Assembly (NCBI GenBank): GCA_020631735.1
Contig: CM036160.1
Coordinates: 110,047,860-110,111,859, forward strand
Direction of reading: 5' to 3'
DNA: 64,000 nucleotides
DNA from: Saccharum officinarum
Lineage: Eukaryota > Streptophyta > Magnoliopsida > Poales > Poaceae
Shown here: piece after piece, positions 1 through 11,176 of the stretch
Numbering within the stretch: position 1 is the stretch's first letter
Layout: every line of letters begins with the position of its first letter
The notes under the pieces: generated by a model
Seen by the model: only the letters and a program-made list of their open reading frames with translations
What the model was told of the DNA's origin: nothing
The model's database searches: none
Made by a program: the position numbers and the translations under genes

Positions 1-121
1 AGGGGTGTAGTCTTGGCTAGACCGATAGTTTTAATTCCGCATTTGTTTCGGTTTGCCGACACGTTTATTTTAGAAAGGACTATTCACCCCCCCCCCTCTA
101 GTCCGCCATCTCGACCCTTCA
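1..121 (+). repeat. 3' end of the 5' LTR of copy A1
   Basis: It matches the last part of the 3' LTR (about 7640-7760) and ends in CCCTTCA directly before the primer binding site. A run of C near position 90 differs in length between copies. Confidence 0.9.
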
Positions 122-123
122 AT

Positions 124-135
124 TGGTATCGGAGC
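124..135 (+). other. Primer binding site (initiator tRNA-Met type) of A1
   Basis: TGGTATCGGAGC lies two bases after the LTR end. It differs at one base from the usual plant copia primer site TGGTATCAGAGC, which pairs with the 3' end of initiator tRNA-Met. Copy A2 has the same variant, so it is a family trait. Confidence 0.85.
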
Positions 136-172
136 AAGGTCTCTCATTTGTGGTCTTCACCGACCCGAGAGG

Positions 173-2047
173 ATGGTGGAATATGGACTAGATGTTGATT
201 GTCCTCACATGTTTGATGGCACACACTTTGCACGGTGGAAAAATTGGATGATATGCAATTTTAAGTTTATTTGCCCTCAAATGTGGTGGATGGTAGATGT
301 AGGCTTTTCTCATGTGTTGGATGAAGATAATCTAACTCAAGCACAAGAGAAATGCCTAGATCTTGACATCCAAGCTACTAACATCATGTATAGATCTTTG
401 GATGATAGCATCTTTGGTAAGATCATGGACCTCAAATCTGCTCATGAGATATGGGCCTGTCTCAATGAAAAGTATGGAGCTATCACCAATGATGACGATG
501 ATGTCAAGCCCAAGGAGGTTGTACATGATGATGTTGAGCATGACCACAACATGATGGTTGTGGAGGATTGCTCCACCTCATGGTCAAGTGATGATGATAA
601 TCAATCTACCACAAGTTCACTTGACAAGAATGGTGATGATGCATCAAGTGTTGCAAGTGATGTTTCTACCCCAAGCACACTTGATGGTGACAACGTTGGT
701 TCATGCTCGGGCCTTGATGATGCTACTACAAGCCCATCCACTACATCACATTGCTTCATGTCACTAGGTGACACAAAGGTATCAAATGATAATGTGATTG
801 ATCATGTTGATTCATATGATGAGCTTGTTAGTAGACTTGCTAGCATGAACACGTCTTTAGAAAATGAGAAAGCTAAAACAATGAAATTAGAAAATGAAAA
901 CTCTTTTCTAAAGAACTCATATGAAGAACATAAGAGCTTACTTGATGATCTTAAATCTTCACATGAGAAGCTAATGTTGACTCATGAGAAAGTACTTGCA
1001 TCTCATGAGGAATTGTTAGAAAAACATGCTTCTCTCATTAAGATGTTTTTAAAGAAAATTAAAAATAATGAGAGCTCATCACATGGATCAAATGATCAAT
1101 TGCAAAATGTGACTAACCCATGTGATGTAGGGAGAAAGCATGTATCCACCTCTTGTGATGACTTATTAGATATGCCATGTTCTTCACATATATATGCTTG
1201 TTCTACTTCTACGTCTTGTGAGACTAACATTTTGAAGGAGAACAATGAGCTCAAAAGTGAAGTAAAGAAATTGAGCAACAAGTTAGAGAGGTGCTACAAC
1301 TCAAAAGTCACCTTTGAGCACATGATAAAGACTCAAAGAAGCTATGGTGACAAGAGTGGCATTGGCTTCAACAAGAACAAGGGCAAGAAAATGAAGAAGC
1401 AAGAACAAAAGAAGCTATCTCATTTCGTGTGCTTTAAATGCCATGAGATGGGTCACCTTGCCAAGTCTTGCCCAACCAAGAAGCCAAAGATGAGGCCACA
1501 AGATGAAAAGAAGATACCCCAAGCTCAAGTAAAGATCAATGATGAAGATGTTGGTGACTTGATGATCATGAAGAAGAAAACAAGAAGGGGTGGAAGAGGA
1601 AGGCATCCAATGCAAATCCAAGATATCAAGATGATGAGCAAGAATCAAATTGAGAAAAGAAATTTGGCTCACATCAAGTGCTTCAAGTGTGAAGATATAG
1701 GACACTTCGCCTCGGGGTGTCCTACCAAGCTTGAGAGGAAGGCTCAAGTAACTCATGAGAGGCAAGGCAATGAAAAGCATCACATGAGCAATGAAGAAAA
1801 GGCTCAATCAAAGAGAAGATGCTATTCATGCCGGGAAAGGGGACACATGGCACATTCATGTCCCCTAGGTAACATTTCTAAGCATATTTCAATTGATAAT
1901 ACTAATGTGCTTAGAAAGGATGTAAATGGTACCTCTATTGTTGCTATTGCAAAACATCCCGCTACCCATACTAAGGCTTTGCCTAAGTATGTTGCTCCTA
2001 ACTTGAGAGGACCCAAACTTGTTTGGGTACCATCAAAAAGTGGATGA
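173..2047 (+). CDS. Gag polyprotein of copia-like TR-GAG element (A1, intact)
   Basis: This is the structural protein that would package retrotransposon RNA into cytoplasmic virus-like particles. It has 624 codons and starts at the first ATG after the primer site. The N-terminal third (about residues 10-110) is a UBN2/DUF4219-type copia gag domain, with the W..WM...F.C and H..W..L..KYG pattern. A low-complexity Asp/Ser stretch follows, then a Glu/Lys-rich coiled coil at about 215-300 and another near 345-375. Three CCHC zinc knuckles begin near residues 420 (CFKCHEMGHLAKSC), 503 and 550. The protein ends shortly after a GPKLVWVPS segment, about where the protease of related autonomous elements would begin. 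No pol follows. The equivalent gene in copy A2 is frameshifted. Confidence 0.88.
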   Translation: MVEYGLDVDCPHMFDGTHFARWKNWMICNFKFICPQMWWMVDVGFSHVLDEDNLTQAQEKCLDLDIQATNIMYRSLDDSIFGKIMDLKSAHEIWACLNEKYGAITNDDDDVKPKEVVHDDVEHDHNMMVVEDCSTSWSSDDDNQSTTSSLDKNGDDASSVASDVSTPSTLDGDNVGSCSGLDDATTSPSTTSHCFMSLGDTKVSNDNVIDHVDSYDELVSRLASMNTSLENEKAKTMKLENENSFLKNSYEEHKSLLDDLKSSHEKLMLTHEKVLASHEELLEKHASLIKMFLKKIKNNESSSHGSNDQLQNVTNPCDVGRKHVSTSCDDLLDMPCSSHIYACSTSTSCETNILKENNELKSEVKKLSNKLERCYNSKVTFEHMIKTQRSYGDKSGIGFNKNKGKKMKKQEQKKLSHFVCFKCHEMGHLAKSCPTKKPKMRPQDEKKIPQAQVKINDEDVGDLMIMKKKTRRGGRGRHPMQIQDIKMMSKNQIEKRNLAHIKCFKCEDIGHFASGCPTKLERKAQVTHERQGNEKHHMSNEEKAQSKRRCYSCRERGHMAHSCPLGNISKHISIDNTNVLRKDVNGTSIVAIAKHPATHTKALPKYVAPNLRGPKLVWVPSKSG

Positions 2048-5000
2048 TTGTTTGTAGGTACCATCGGCATTGGAGACTTGATTCATTTGGATTCATATTG
2101 GTCATCATATGTTGAATCAAGTTTTAAAGCTTAATGCATATCCAATCCCAATGCCAAGTCAAAATAAGTGGAGTCCAAATACTACAACATACAAGTGCAA
2201 CATTCAAGATTGTGGTGATTTATTGGATATATTTGATGGCTTGCAAATATTTAAGTTGAAGCTTGCTAAAAGGATGATCATGTGATAACCAAGGTATATC
2301 TCTAGTTGATCATTTTATTTGGGTGCATATGAGTTGATTGAATTGGATATATATGCAATGTTGCTTGCTATGAGTGGATTGAATGGATATATGTCTTATG
2401 AAAGTGTTCAAACAAGTTAGTTTCAAGTTTGATTCAATTTGGTGAAGTATAGCTCAATGTATTGAAATCTGTCCATTATTGAAAATCTGAGCTATCTGAG
2501 ATCAAGTCTGAGTTTGAGTGACCAAATCATATTGGATTGGCTTGAAATTTGGTATGCATGCTCTAGACTTATGATATGAGATGCTGTATAAATTTCATGA
2601 TAATTGGATGAGAAATGCTATGGTTTTAGAGCACATCTTGTCAGCTATAGTGCAGCAGTTTTCAGCATGTAGCAGTGGTGGAAGATTTGAAATCTGGTAG
2701 CAATCTAGATGTCAAATGAATCTTAAATTTTTACAGCTGCTAGATGACTTAGTGTGTCACATCTCCACCAAATTTTATGGCATTTGGATCTGTACATTGG
2801 GAGATATGGATTATTCTTTGAAGGGTATAGAATCTGCCAGAAAAGTGACAATCATTGGATTAATCTAGAGTCACTTTAAGTGAAAGGTTCTCAAGTTGGA
2901 AACATATTTATAAGTGTTTGAGGTACCTAAGTTTGGTTTTGAATTGATCTAGAAGCATGACAAGAAATGAGTACAAGGGCATTGATTGTGGAATGTACTG
3001 AGTGTACAAATTTGGTACTCAAATTTGAAAATAAAGATCAAACTGAAGTTGAAAATGAGGATTAGTAATGATTGGAGATCATTTGGTAGAAAGAAAATGA
3101 CTTAAAGAATAATTCAAGGTTACTCATCAAGTTAAGTCCATAGATCAATCAATCAAAGGCAATTCAAGTAAGTGTCAAGGATGGTTCTTTGGAGAGAGGT
3201 CACTTCTCCCTGCTGAGGGGCTTGCCGCCCATGGGTGGGTAAACCGAGCACCGGCTTGGAAGGCTAACATGGAAGTGATGAATTCAAGGGACATTTGAGA
3301 TGCTAAATTGAAGCAATCAATAGGATTGATCAAGAAAAGCAAGCAACACCCAAAAGAGAGCTAGTCATGGTTATAAAATTGGTATCATAAGTACTTCTCT
3401 CATGCAAGCATTGATCAAAGAGAAAAAGCAAGCCAACCACAACAAGAGATAATGCACTTGATTATTAGTGGTTCTCATTTCATATGGGTGAAGAATGAAT
3501 TTCTCTATAATGATTGGTCTTCACCAAGCTTATAAATTGGACTTCACATTTCTATTGGAGTAATGAATTGGAATCTATGTGACTATCCTCTACTCCAACA
3601 TAACAAAGGTATCATTGCAATGTGCATGATCATTTCATCCCTTACTAGTATGCGATTAGTGCATATAGTACATGCTTACTAGGATCATGCATAACAAATG
3701 AAATATTTAAATTCATAGCCTACCACTATTGCTTGAATTATTTGAATGATCTAGTGGTATGTGTATGAATTTGTTCATGAGCTAGTGAACCCAAGTACTT
3801 GATCTAGTTTGGATTGCTAACAAGTGACAAGTACAACATTGGCAAGATAACCCTTAGTATGAGGAGTGAAGAAGCTTGCCATTGGACCAAACCGGACTTA
3901 GAATCTTAGGCAAATCAACTTAGTTCAAGTCATACTAGAAGCTCATGACAATGATATATGTACAAGCACAAGACAACAATGCAAATGGATATCTAGGGTG
4001 TTTCAAATGGTATCTAGACTCAAAATATTTCTTCAATTGGTATTTACAAGTGGTGTCTAGATCATGATTTACAAGTGATATCCTACAAGTGGTACTCATA
4101 AAGATAGCAAATGTTCAAGAAAAGATCATATTGACAAAATCCTACAAGTGGTTCCATGATAGAGGATTCTTCAAATTGGTATCACACACTTATTCGTGGT
4201 ATTTCTACACATGATATCATTTATACAAGACGGTGGTTCCACAAGTGATCCTCAATTTTAAGTGATCATCAAATGAAGAAAGTTCCCTCACACACAAGAG
4301 CTCAAGATTATCAAGTGAATGACCCATGCTATGACATAGGGGGAGGAGCCCCACCTAATGGTATCAAGGTCAAAGATCCTAAGTGGTATCTCAAGAGCAA
4401 CATACAAGTAATGCCATTCCAACATGTGCGGTGATGTCCATCAACAACGCAATATTCAAGTCTCAACCATCTACCCCAATGCAAGCCTTTGTATCAATGA
4501 GAAATACACCCTTTATGGAAATTGATGACAAAGGGGGAGAAGTTGGAACAAAGATATGTCAATGCACCAAGAGAGGGGTTTGGGGACATCATGAGAGATG
4601 GGGTTTGGACATGGAAATGGACAAAGAGGGAGCAACAATGAAGAAAAGAGAAGGATCAAAATTCTTGGACAAGAGAAGCACACAAGTAGGGGAGCAAGCT
4701 CATGAACATTGATTGGTTGCATTTGACTTGTGCATATTCATGTGCTTGCTAGCATTGCATAAGTTTTTATTTAACATGCATGCTTGTGTGGTGTATGCTA
4801 GTTATAGAACTTGAATGATGATATGATAACTAGCATGCATAGGATGATAGCTAGACTTGTGTTTATCATGAAAAACTAGAACCTTACTTATAATGTTGAT
4901 CTCACGGGTTTCTAGTATTTTTGATGTCTAGCTACTCATGATGCTAAGGATGATGGCAAACTTGTGATTTTCAAATGATATCGAGCTATCAAATGGTATC

Positions 5001-5253
5001 GAACTACAAAGGTTTATTCTATACACCTTAGCATCACTTAGTAGTGCTAACCCTCCCACAAATTTCATATTTATGCATATGTGCAAGCTTGAAACCAAAC
5101 CATTTGAGCACATATGTAGGGAGAGTTATCACTACCAAGTTGGATTTTATGGTGCTTATCCAAATTCTAACATAGAGCTTAAATGTTGGATAAGTGGCAT
5201 AAAGTCCAAAAGAACTTAATTTCCATATCTTTGTAGAGTTGTCATCAATTACC
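2048..5253 (+). other. Non-coding internal region of A1 in place of pol
   Basis: About 3.2 kb of AT-rich sequence with stops in every frame and no recognisable pol motif. It contains six exact TGGTATC heptamers (3380, 4008, 4177, 4359, 4384, 4994) among many near matches of the form CAAGTGGTAT. There are also two purine tracts resembling the 3' polypurine tract, at 4333-4346 and 4530-4540. A 109-codon ORF at 4383-4712 has no recognisable domain. Confidence 0.75.
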
Positions 5254-5266
5254 AAAAAGGGGGAGA
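5254..5266 (+). other. 3' polypurine tract of A1
   Basis: AAAAAGGGGGAGA lies one base before the 3' LTR start. This is the expected primer for plus-strand DNA synthesis. Similar tracts at 4333-4346 and 4530-4540 recall the repeated purine tracts known upstream of the 3' LTR in SIRE-type elements. Confidence 0.75.
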
Positions 5267-6124
5267 TTGAAAGGTCCTTGTTTGGTTTTGGTAATTGAGT
5301 GACAACCTTAGGTGGACTAATTGTGTTTATGTGAGATACACAGGGAATTAGTCCACAGATGATTGTGTTATGAAGGAGCTCATTGCATATGAGACATGAC
5401 ATGGAGTCATGTGACCAAGGTGGCAAAGATCAAGATGAGGCTTGGCTTGATGGACCGGTTGCAAGTGTGAAGGGCAAGTCGGAGGCTTTGGAGCGATGGA
5501 CCGCGAGGCGGTGAAGCTTGAGCAAGACTTGGCGCCGATGGACCGACGCAACGGTGAAGAGCAAGTGAGGTCAAGATCGATGAACCAATACGGTCATGTG
5601 ATGATATGAAGTGGATCATATCATTTGGTGATTGGTTGGTGCATGTGTTGCATCAACGTCGGAGGAGATAGAGTGGAATGCGCAAGGCAAAGGTATAACC
5701 TAGGGCATTTCCATTTCACCGGTCATAGGTGTGTAGAGAAGTTTATGACCGGGTTTAGGATAGATGGCCGTACTATTAAGAGGGCAAACTTGTTTGCATA
5801 TCGGTCATCTAGTGCCACTTGAGCGATCTAACTTTGCATACGTGTTAGGATCGAGTGGCGAGGCAAGTTGAGTGCCTAATTCCTTTGGAGAAAATGTTTG
5901 TGAAAATGCTAACACACGTGCACAAGGTGGTGATCACTTGTTGGTGTTGGCACATTTGCAAAGGCGTTGGTGCGCTGTGGTTTACGGTAGAGAGGGTTTG
6001 GTTCCTTCTCTCTCCCGCCGAGCTTGCGAGCGCGGGATTCAGGCTTTTCGGGGAAGTGAAATGCCTATTTTCCATTGCGCCGGAAGTCGGAAAAGAAACG
6101 GAGGCGAACGCGGTCACAGAGGTG

Positions 6125-6620
6125 ACCGGACGCAGCACCGGACGCAGCACCGGACGCTGCACCGGACGCTGCACCGGACGCGGTCACTATGGACCGGCGC
6201 GTCCGGTCAGTGCAGCGCGGGCGTCAGGCGCGCGGGCTAGGGTTTGACACCGGCGCGTCCGGTGACCCACGGGACCGGCGCGTCCGGTCTGGCGAACAGC
6301 GGGTCACGAAGTCATCGGACGCGGTGCGCGTCCGGTGACACACCATCGGACGCGTCCGGTGGTCTCGGGCGCTTACTGGACTCGCACCGGACGCGGGTAC
6401 TGTGGCGTCCGGTGGTTGCGAGGAGCGCGTCCGGTGATGTCTTCGCGCGCGCGGGAACTGTGCGCACCGGTGCGTCCGGTGGTTCGCAACAGCGCGTCCG
6501 GTGTGTCGTTTGACCGTTGGCGCGCAGTGACCGTTGGAGGTTCTAACGGACGAATTTGAAATCGCTGGGGCACCGGACGCGGTTGAGCGCGTCCGGTCTG
6601 TTACGACCGGCGCGTCCGGT
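6125..6620. repeat. GCGTCCGGT / ACCGGACGC motif array in the LTR (A1)
   Basis: I count 18 exact 9-mers in about 500 bp: 7 as ACCGGACGC and 11 as GCGTCCGGT, plus near matches. The ACCGGACGC copies cluster first, with four of their spacers three bases long. The GCGTCCGGT copies follow at irregular spacing. The array ends about 50 bp before the TATA box. Confidence 0.85.
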
Positions 6621-6672
6621 GCTCCCGCGGAAAAACGGAAGTGTGTGCAACGGCTCTATTTGACTGTGGGGT

Positions 6673-6680
6673 TATAAATA
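6673..6680 (+). promoter_or_regulatory. TATA box of the A1 LTR promoter
   Basis: TATAAATA is the only strong TATA motif near the end of the GC-rich array. It is conserved at 11725 and 19370 in the A2 LTRs. Transcription would start about 30 bp downstream. Confidence 0.65.
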
Positions 6681-7760
6681 GACCTTGTGGCCGGCCTTGG
6701 CCGGCAGCTGAGCACACTTTGGCCTTGGTGGCTTATGTGGTAGTGCTTGGAAGCCCTCTAACTCACTCATGCTTGATAGTGTTCATCGGATCGAGTGAGA
6801 GAGCGATTCTAGTGCGTTGCATCGAGAGGATTGCATCGAGTGGCACTAGGTGATCGTGTTGCAAGCCGGTGGTGCTTGTTACTCTTGGAGGTTGCCACCT
6901 CCTAGACGGCTTGGTGGCTTGCGACTCCGTTGAAGCACGCGTGGAGATTGTGCGTGGCTCCGGAGGAGGATTTGTGAGGGGGATTGTGCTCACCCCGCGG
7001 GGATCGCGAAGAGCAACTCTAGTAAAGCTCGTGGCTTGGAGGATCCCCATCTTGAGAGTGGATGTGCGGCACCCGCTGAGGGTTTGACTCTTGATAGTCA
7101 ATTAGCTCGTGATCCATCAAGTGGGTGTATCGCCACAACGGGGACTAGCTTGGTGGCAACCAAGTGAACCTCGGTGAAAAACCGCCGTGTCAACATTGTG
7201 TACATCTTCTCGGTGGTTTGCTTTCGATTCACAAGCTTGTATTTACTTTCATATATTGTGCTTGTGTAGTTGCTCTTGTAACTAGTTTGTTTGTGTAGTT
7301 AGCTAGTTACCTTCTTGCTTGTGTAGCATAGAAGTAGCTCCCGTTGCGTGGCTAATTTGGTTTGTGTAACCTTGTTAGTCATATTGCTTAGTTTGTGTAG
7401 CTAAGTAATTTGCGCTCTCTAGTTTGGCATTAGTTGCCTTGCTATTGAGCATTGCTAGTGAGCATAGGTGGCTTCGTGCTTTTGCTTACTAGAATTGTGT
7501 AGGAGCTCCCCGGCTTTGCTAAAGTACTAGTGCATAGGTTTGTGTGACCTTGCTCTAGAATTGTTTAGGAGAGCTCTTGCTAAGGAAAGCACCTTAGTTA
7601 CATTTTTAGGATCTTTGTGAGGTGCTTGTGAACTTAGATAGAGGGGTGTAGTCTTGGCTAGACCGATAGTTTTAATTCCGCATTTGTTTCGGTTTGCCGA
7701 CACGTTTAATTTTAGAAAGGACTATTCACCCCCCCTCTAGTCCGCCATCTCGACCCTTCA

Positions 7761-8778
7761 ATGAGAAACATAGCAATCACTCCCCGTAATAATGTTGCTC
7801 TGCCTGCCTTACACACGGGAGGGGGACTATATAAGAACCAACGAAGCTGTCACCATCGCGGACCACCCCACGATCCGGCATATAAGGTGCAATCGCAGAT
7901 AAATATGGTCTAAGCACCACGCCTACACAATATTTATCATTTACCCATGGATCCGATGGATAAACGCTATACGATCCTAAACATGTATATAATTCCAATC
8001 TAACTAAGCCAAGCGTATAACTACGATAAACTAAGAACAATATAATTGCAAACATAAACAAGTAGAGGCATAGTCATAATCATATATTGAAATAGAACAA
8101 AGTTGTATTCATAATATTGAAGAACAAAGATGAACAATGAAGAACAGTAGAGGAATTACCAAGAATCCTCTTGACAGATCCCGGAAACCAATCGAAGATT
8201 GACTCCTTCTAGTTCTAATCCTATGTAGCTATGCTATACTAGAGATCTAGTTGATGTGGTGGCTCTAGGGCTTGATCAGAGACTCTCCTCTGAGATTAGG
8301 GTTTGAGAATTGAGAATGAGGGAGTGCCTCCTCCAGGGCCAGGGGTCCTGCTTATATAGCCCCTCAAGTGAACGTGGACCGTCGGATCAAACCGACATTA
8401 ATCGTACGGTTTTCCTTGATCCCTTAGGTCGGTGGAGCATAATCCGCGAGACGGAGCCTGATTGGCTCTCAGGCCAGGGCGGCCGCCCTAGGGGGCAGGG
8501 CGGCGCCCTGCCTCCGGGCCCGTTCGGCCTCCCGTTCGATCTCGTGGCTTCTGGAGTCTTCTAGATGATAGAAAATCGGTGAACACGTTATTATCTCTAT
8601 GTAAACCCGACGTGTGGGCCTTTCCTCCGTATTTTCTGATAACCCCCTGCAGAAACAGACAAACACCAAAACTCGTGGAATTCTGTCAGATAAAACCCTA
8701 AGTCTAGGTGTTGGTTGCATTTGGATCCTTTTCTTTGTTTATTTAATAACTATATTTGGTACTTAAGGACCGTCAACA
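7761..8778 (-). repeat. Right part of a reverse-oriented family B LTR (duplicate of 20458-21480)
   Basis: On the minus strand this matches the first about 1 kb of the family B LTR at 24631. It ends at the reversed LTR start (...ACCGTCAACA) and is followed by ATTTG. Its first five bases, ATGAG, are the target duplication of the A insertion. It repeats 20458-21480 with small indels. Confidence 0.88.
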
Positions 8779-9584
8779 ATTTGCTCGAAAATGTATTTTT
8801 AGTAGAACTATTTAGATGTTGGAGAAGCAGATCTGGGCATGTTGTATGAGCTTTTCTTCCTCCTCCTCCTTTTTTCTCTTCGCCTTGTTGCAATGGTTCT
8901 TTTGGGATTGTTGCAGTAGTGTTTTCAGTTGGTGTTGATGTGTGTTTGAGATCTTGTTTCATTGTTTTCAACCGCATGGTTGAAGTAGTTGTCGCCTGCT
9001 GTTGCAGTAGGGCGTTGGTAATGTTTCAATAGTTTTCATGCTCTTTTTGGTGCAGTAGGTGTTTCGTGGTGTTTTCTTTTTTGTTTCAGTAGTTGTTTAG
9101 TTGTTGTTGCATGGTTGTCTTGCTTTGGTGCAGTAGGCAGTCGTTCTATGTTGAAGCTTCATTTTCATGCATAGTTTCAGTAAGTGTTTGGCAGTTTTTT
9201 CAGTAAGTGTTTGGTTGTCGTTGCAGTAGGCATCATGCCTTGGTGCAGTAGGCGTTCTTTGTCAGTTGCATCTTCAGCGTCTGCATGGTGCTGCAAGATG
9301 CAGTTTGCGGGGTGGGGATGTTGCAGTGTGGAGAGGGGATGATGGTTGCTTTGGGGGCATGACGAAGGTCTGGAGATGAGGGGAGCGGATCCCCGCACAT
9401 GGCCGGGTTGCGTTCAATCCGTCGCCCGCTCGCATGGGGAATTGCGGGTTCCGCGTTAGGCCTGGAGATGAGGGGAGCGGATTCCCGCGCGCGGCCGGTT
9501 GCCTTCGATTCGTCCCGGCGCGCGCATGGGACGTTGCGGGTTCTGCATTCGGGGTGGAAGCGGGGGCGGGCTGGAATCCTTCTT
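8779..9584. repeat. Degenerate GCAGTAGG/TTTCAGTAG repeat and GC-rich tandem (duplicate of 21481-22293)
   Basis: It begins with ATTTG, the presumed target duplication of the family B solo LTR. An irregular series of (G/T)TGCAGTAGG and TTTCAGTA motifs follows to about 9260. Then come two tandem GC-rich units starting with GGTCTGG (9367) and GGCCTGG (9459). It is the same sequence as 21481-22293, with several one-base deletions in G or C runs. I see no gene in it. Confidence 0.7.
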
Positions 9585-9684
9585 NNNNNNNNNNNNNNNN
9601 NNNNNNNNNNNNNNNNNNNNNNNNNNNNNNNNNNNNNNNNNNNNNNNNNNNNNNNNNNNNNNNNNNNNNNNNNNNNNNNNNNNN
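9585..9684. other. Assembly gap of 100 N
   Basis: Exactly 100 Ns is the usual placeholder for a scaffold join of unknown size. The sequence to its left is a duplicate of 12695-22293, which continues past this point in the second copy. Confidence 0.98.
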
Positions 9685-9687
9685 TTG

Positions 9688-10312
9688 TGTTGGACATTCT
9701 TAACGTCATTACCAAAAGTAGACTTAGTTTCTAATTCTGATAACGGCGCCAAAAATGCCGAACCTATCCCTCATGCCACTTAAGCCAAGTTGTCATCCCC
9801 AGCATGACATGAGAGACGCGTATTGAAATATGCAACTGCTCTTCTAAATAAATAATAAATAAGATCTGGCAAGCGCACAGATTAATACCGATGTAGCATT
9901 TAACCGGAAGTATTCAGGTATCGTTATTTATATTTTTACCACTGGAAAGGATTACTAACATCAATGTGATTATGGAATGGAATATAGGAATGAGTATCAA
10001 TCATTGCATGTATAAGTGAGAGCCATTCATCTATCTCTTGCATACAGGGTAAGTGTCACATAAAAATAGATAAAAGTATGAATGGTGACAAAGATAATTA
10101 ATCTGATCAGCTAGCCACATATAATAATGATAAGCACCTCAACAGATATTCTAGCAAGTCATTAGCATGGTAATTAGGACGAACTACAAGGATATTTCCT
10201 AAGTTATTCTTAACTATAAAGTCTAGCATATCATAGTTAGTGCAAGTACACTTGGCAATCATTGCGAGAAAGGACTACGCCCATGCATAGTGATATTATC
10301 AAGGAAGATGAG
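9688..10312 (-). repeat. Solo LTR of family B, left part (reverse orientation)
   Basis: On the minus strand this is the 3' part of the family B LTR. With 20463-21480 it adds up to 1643 bp, against 1642 bp for the intact B LTRs, so the LTR is complete apart from the A2 insertion. The three bases before it (TTG, after the gap) match the end of ATTTG, which follows at 21481. A 5-bp TSD ATTTG is therefore likely, with no internal region. This fits a solo LTR left by LTR-LTR recombination. Confidence 0.85.
10308..10312. repeat. Target site duplication of A2, left copy (ATGAG)
   Basis: ATGAG directly precedes the 5' LTR and is repeated at 20458-20462 directly after the 3' LTR. In the uninterrupted family B LTRs the site occurs once, as the reverse complement CTCAT. 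Confidence 0.93.
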
Positions 10313-11176
10313 TGAAGGTCCTTGTTTGGTTTTGGTAATTGAGTGACAACCTTAGGTGGACTAATTGTGTTTATGTGAGATACACAGGGAATTAGTCCAC
10401 AGATGATTGTGTTATGGAAGGAGCTCATTGCATATGAGACATGACATGGAGTCATGTGACCAAGGTGGCAAAGATCAAGATGAGGCTTGGCTTGATGGAC
10501 CGGTTGCAAGTGTGAAGGGCAAGTCGGAGGCTTTGGAGCGATGGACCGCGAGGCGGTGAAGCTTGAGCAAGACTTGGCGCCGATGGACCGACGCAACGGT
10601 GAAGAGCAAGTGAGGTCAAGATCGATGAACCAATACGGTCATGTGATGATATGAAGTGGATCATATCATTTGGTGATTGGTTGGTGCATGTGTTGCATCA
10701 ACGTCGGAGGAGATAGAGTGGAATGCGCAAGGCAAAGGTATAACTAGGGCATTTCCATTTCACCGGTCATAGGTGTGTAGAGAAGTTTATGACCGGGTTT
10801 AGGATAGATGGCCGTACTATTAAGAGGGGCAAACTTGTTTGCATATCGGTCATCTAGTGCCACTTGAGCGATCTAACTTTGCATACGTGTTAGGATCGAG
10901 TGGCGAGGCAAGATGAGTGCCTAATTCCTTTGGAGAAAATGTTTGTGAAAATGCTAACACACGAGCACAAGGTGGTGATCACTTGTTGGTGTTGGCACAT
11001 TTGCAAAGGTGGCGTTGGTCGCGCTGTGGTTTACGGGTAGAGAGGGGTTTGGTTCCTTTCTCTCTCCCGCCGAGCGTGCGAGCGCGGGATTCAGGCGATT
11101 TCGGGGAGTGAAATGCCTATTTTCCATTGCGCCGGAAGTCGGAAAAGAAACGGAGGCGAACGCGGTCACAGAGGTG

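Larger units (their letters stand above)
1..7760 (+). mobile_element. Family A gag-only LTR retrotransposon, copy A1 (5' LTR truncated by window edge)
   Basis: A copia-like element of the TR-GAG kind: two LTRs enclose a gag gene but no protease, integrase, reverse transcriptase or RNase H. Only the last 121 bp of the 5' LTR is inside the window. Then come a tRNA-iMet-type primer site, gag, about 3.2 kb of non-coding DNA, a purine tract and a complete 3' LTR that ends in CCCTTCA at 7760. The DNA that follows (ATGAGAAACATAG) is the same target sequence that follows the complete copy at 20458, so both copies descend from one insertion event. Replication would need enzymes from an autonomous relative, probably of the SIRE/Maximus lineage; this is inferred from gag type and LTR length. 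Confidence 0.9.
5268..7760 (+). repeat. 3' LTR of A1 (2493 bp)
   Basis: It begins TGAAAGGTCC and ends CCCTTCA. It is unusually long and strikingly GC-rich in the middle. The U3 part holds an array of GCGTCCGGT motifs (6125-6620) upstream of a TATA box at 6673. It is nearly identical to both LTRs of A2, with several single-base losses in homopolymer runs. Confidence 0.92.

Noticed and set aside
4383..4712. 109-codon ORF in the family A interior (also at 17071)
   Set aside because: It covers purine tracts and spacer sequence, differs in length between the two copies through small indels, and shows no retroviral-type domain.
6244..6559. Arg/Gly-rich ORFs over the GCGTCCGGT array
   Set aside because: They are translations of the repeat motif and occur in several frames at once in all LTR copies.
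9399..9752. ORFs running through runs of unknown residues
   Set aside because: They cross the 100-N gap and have no meaning as proteins.
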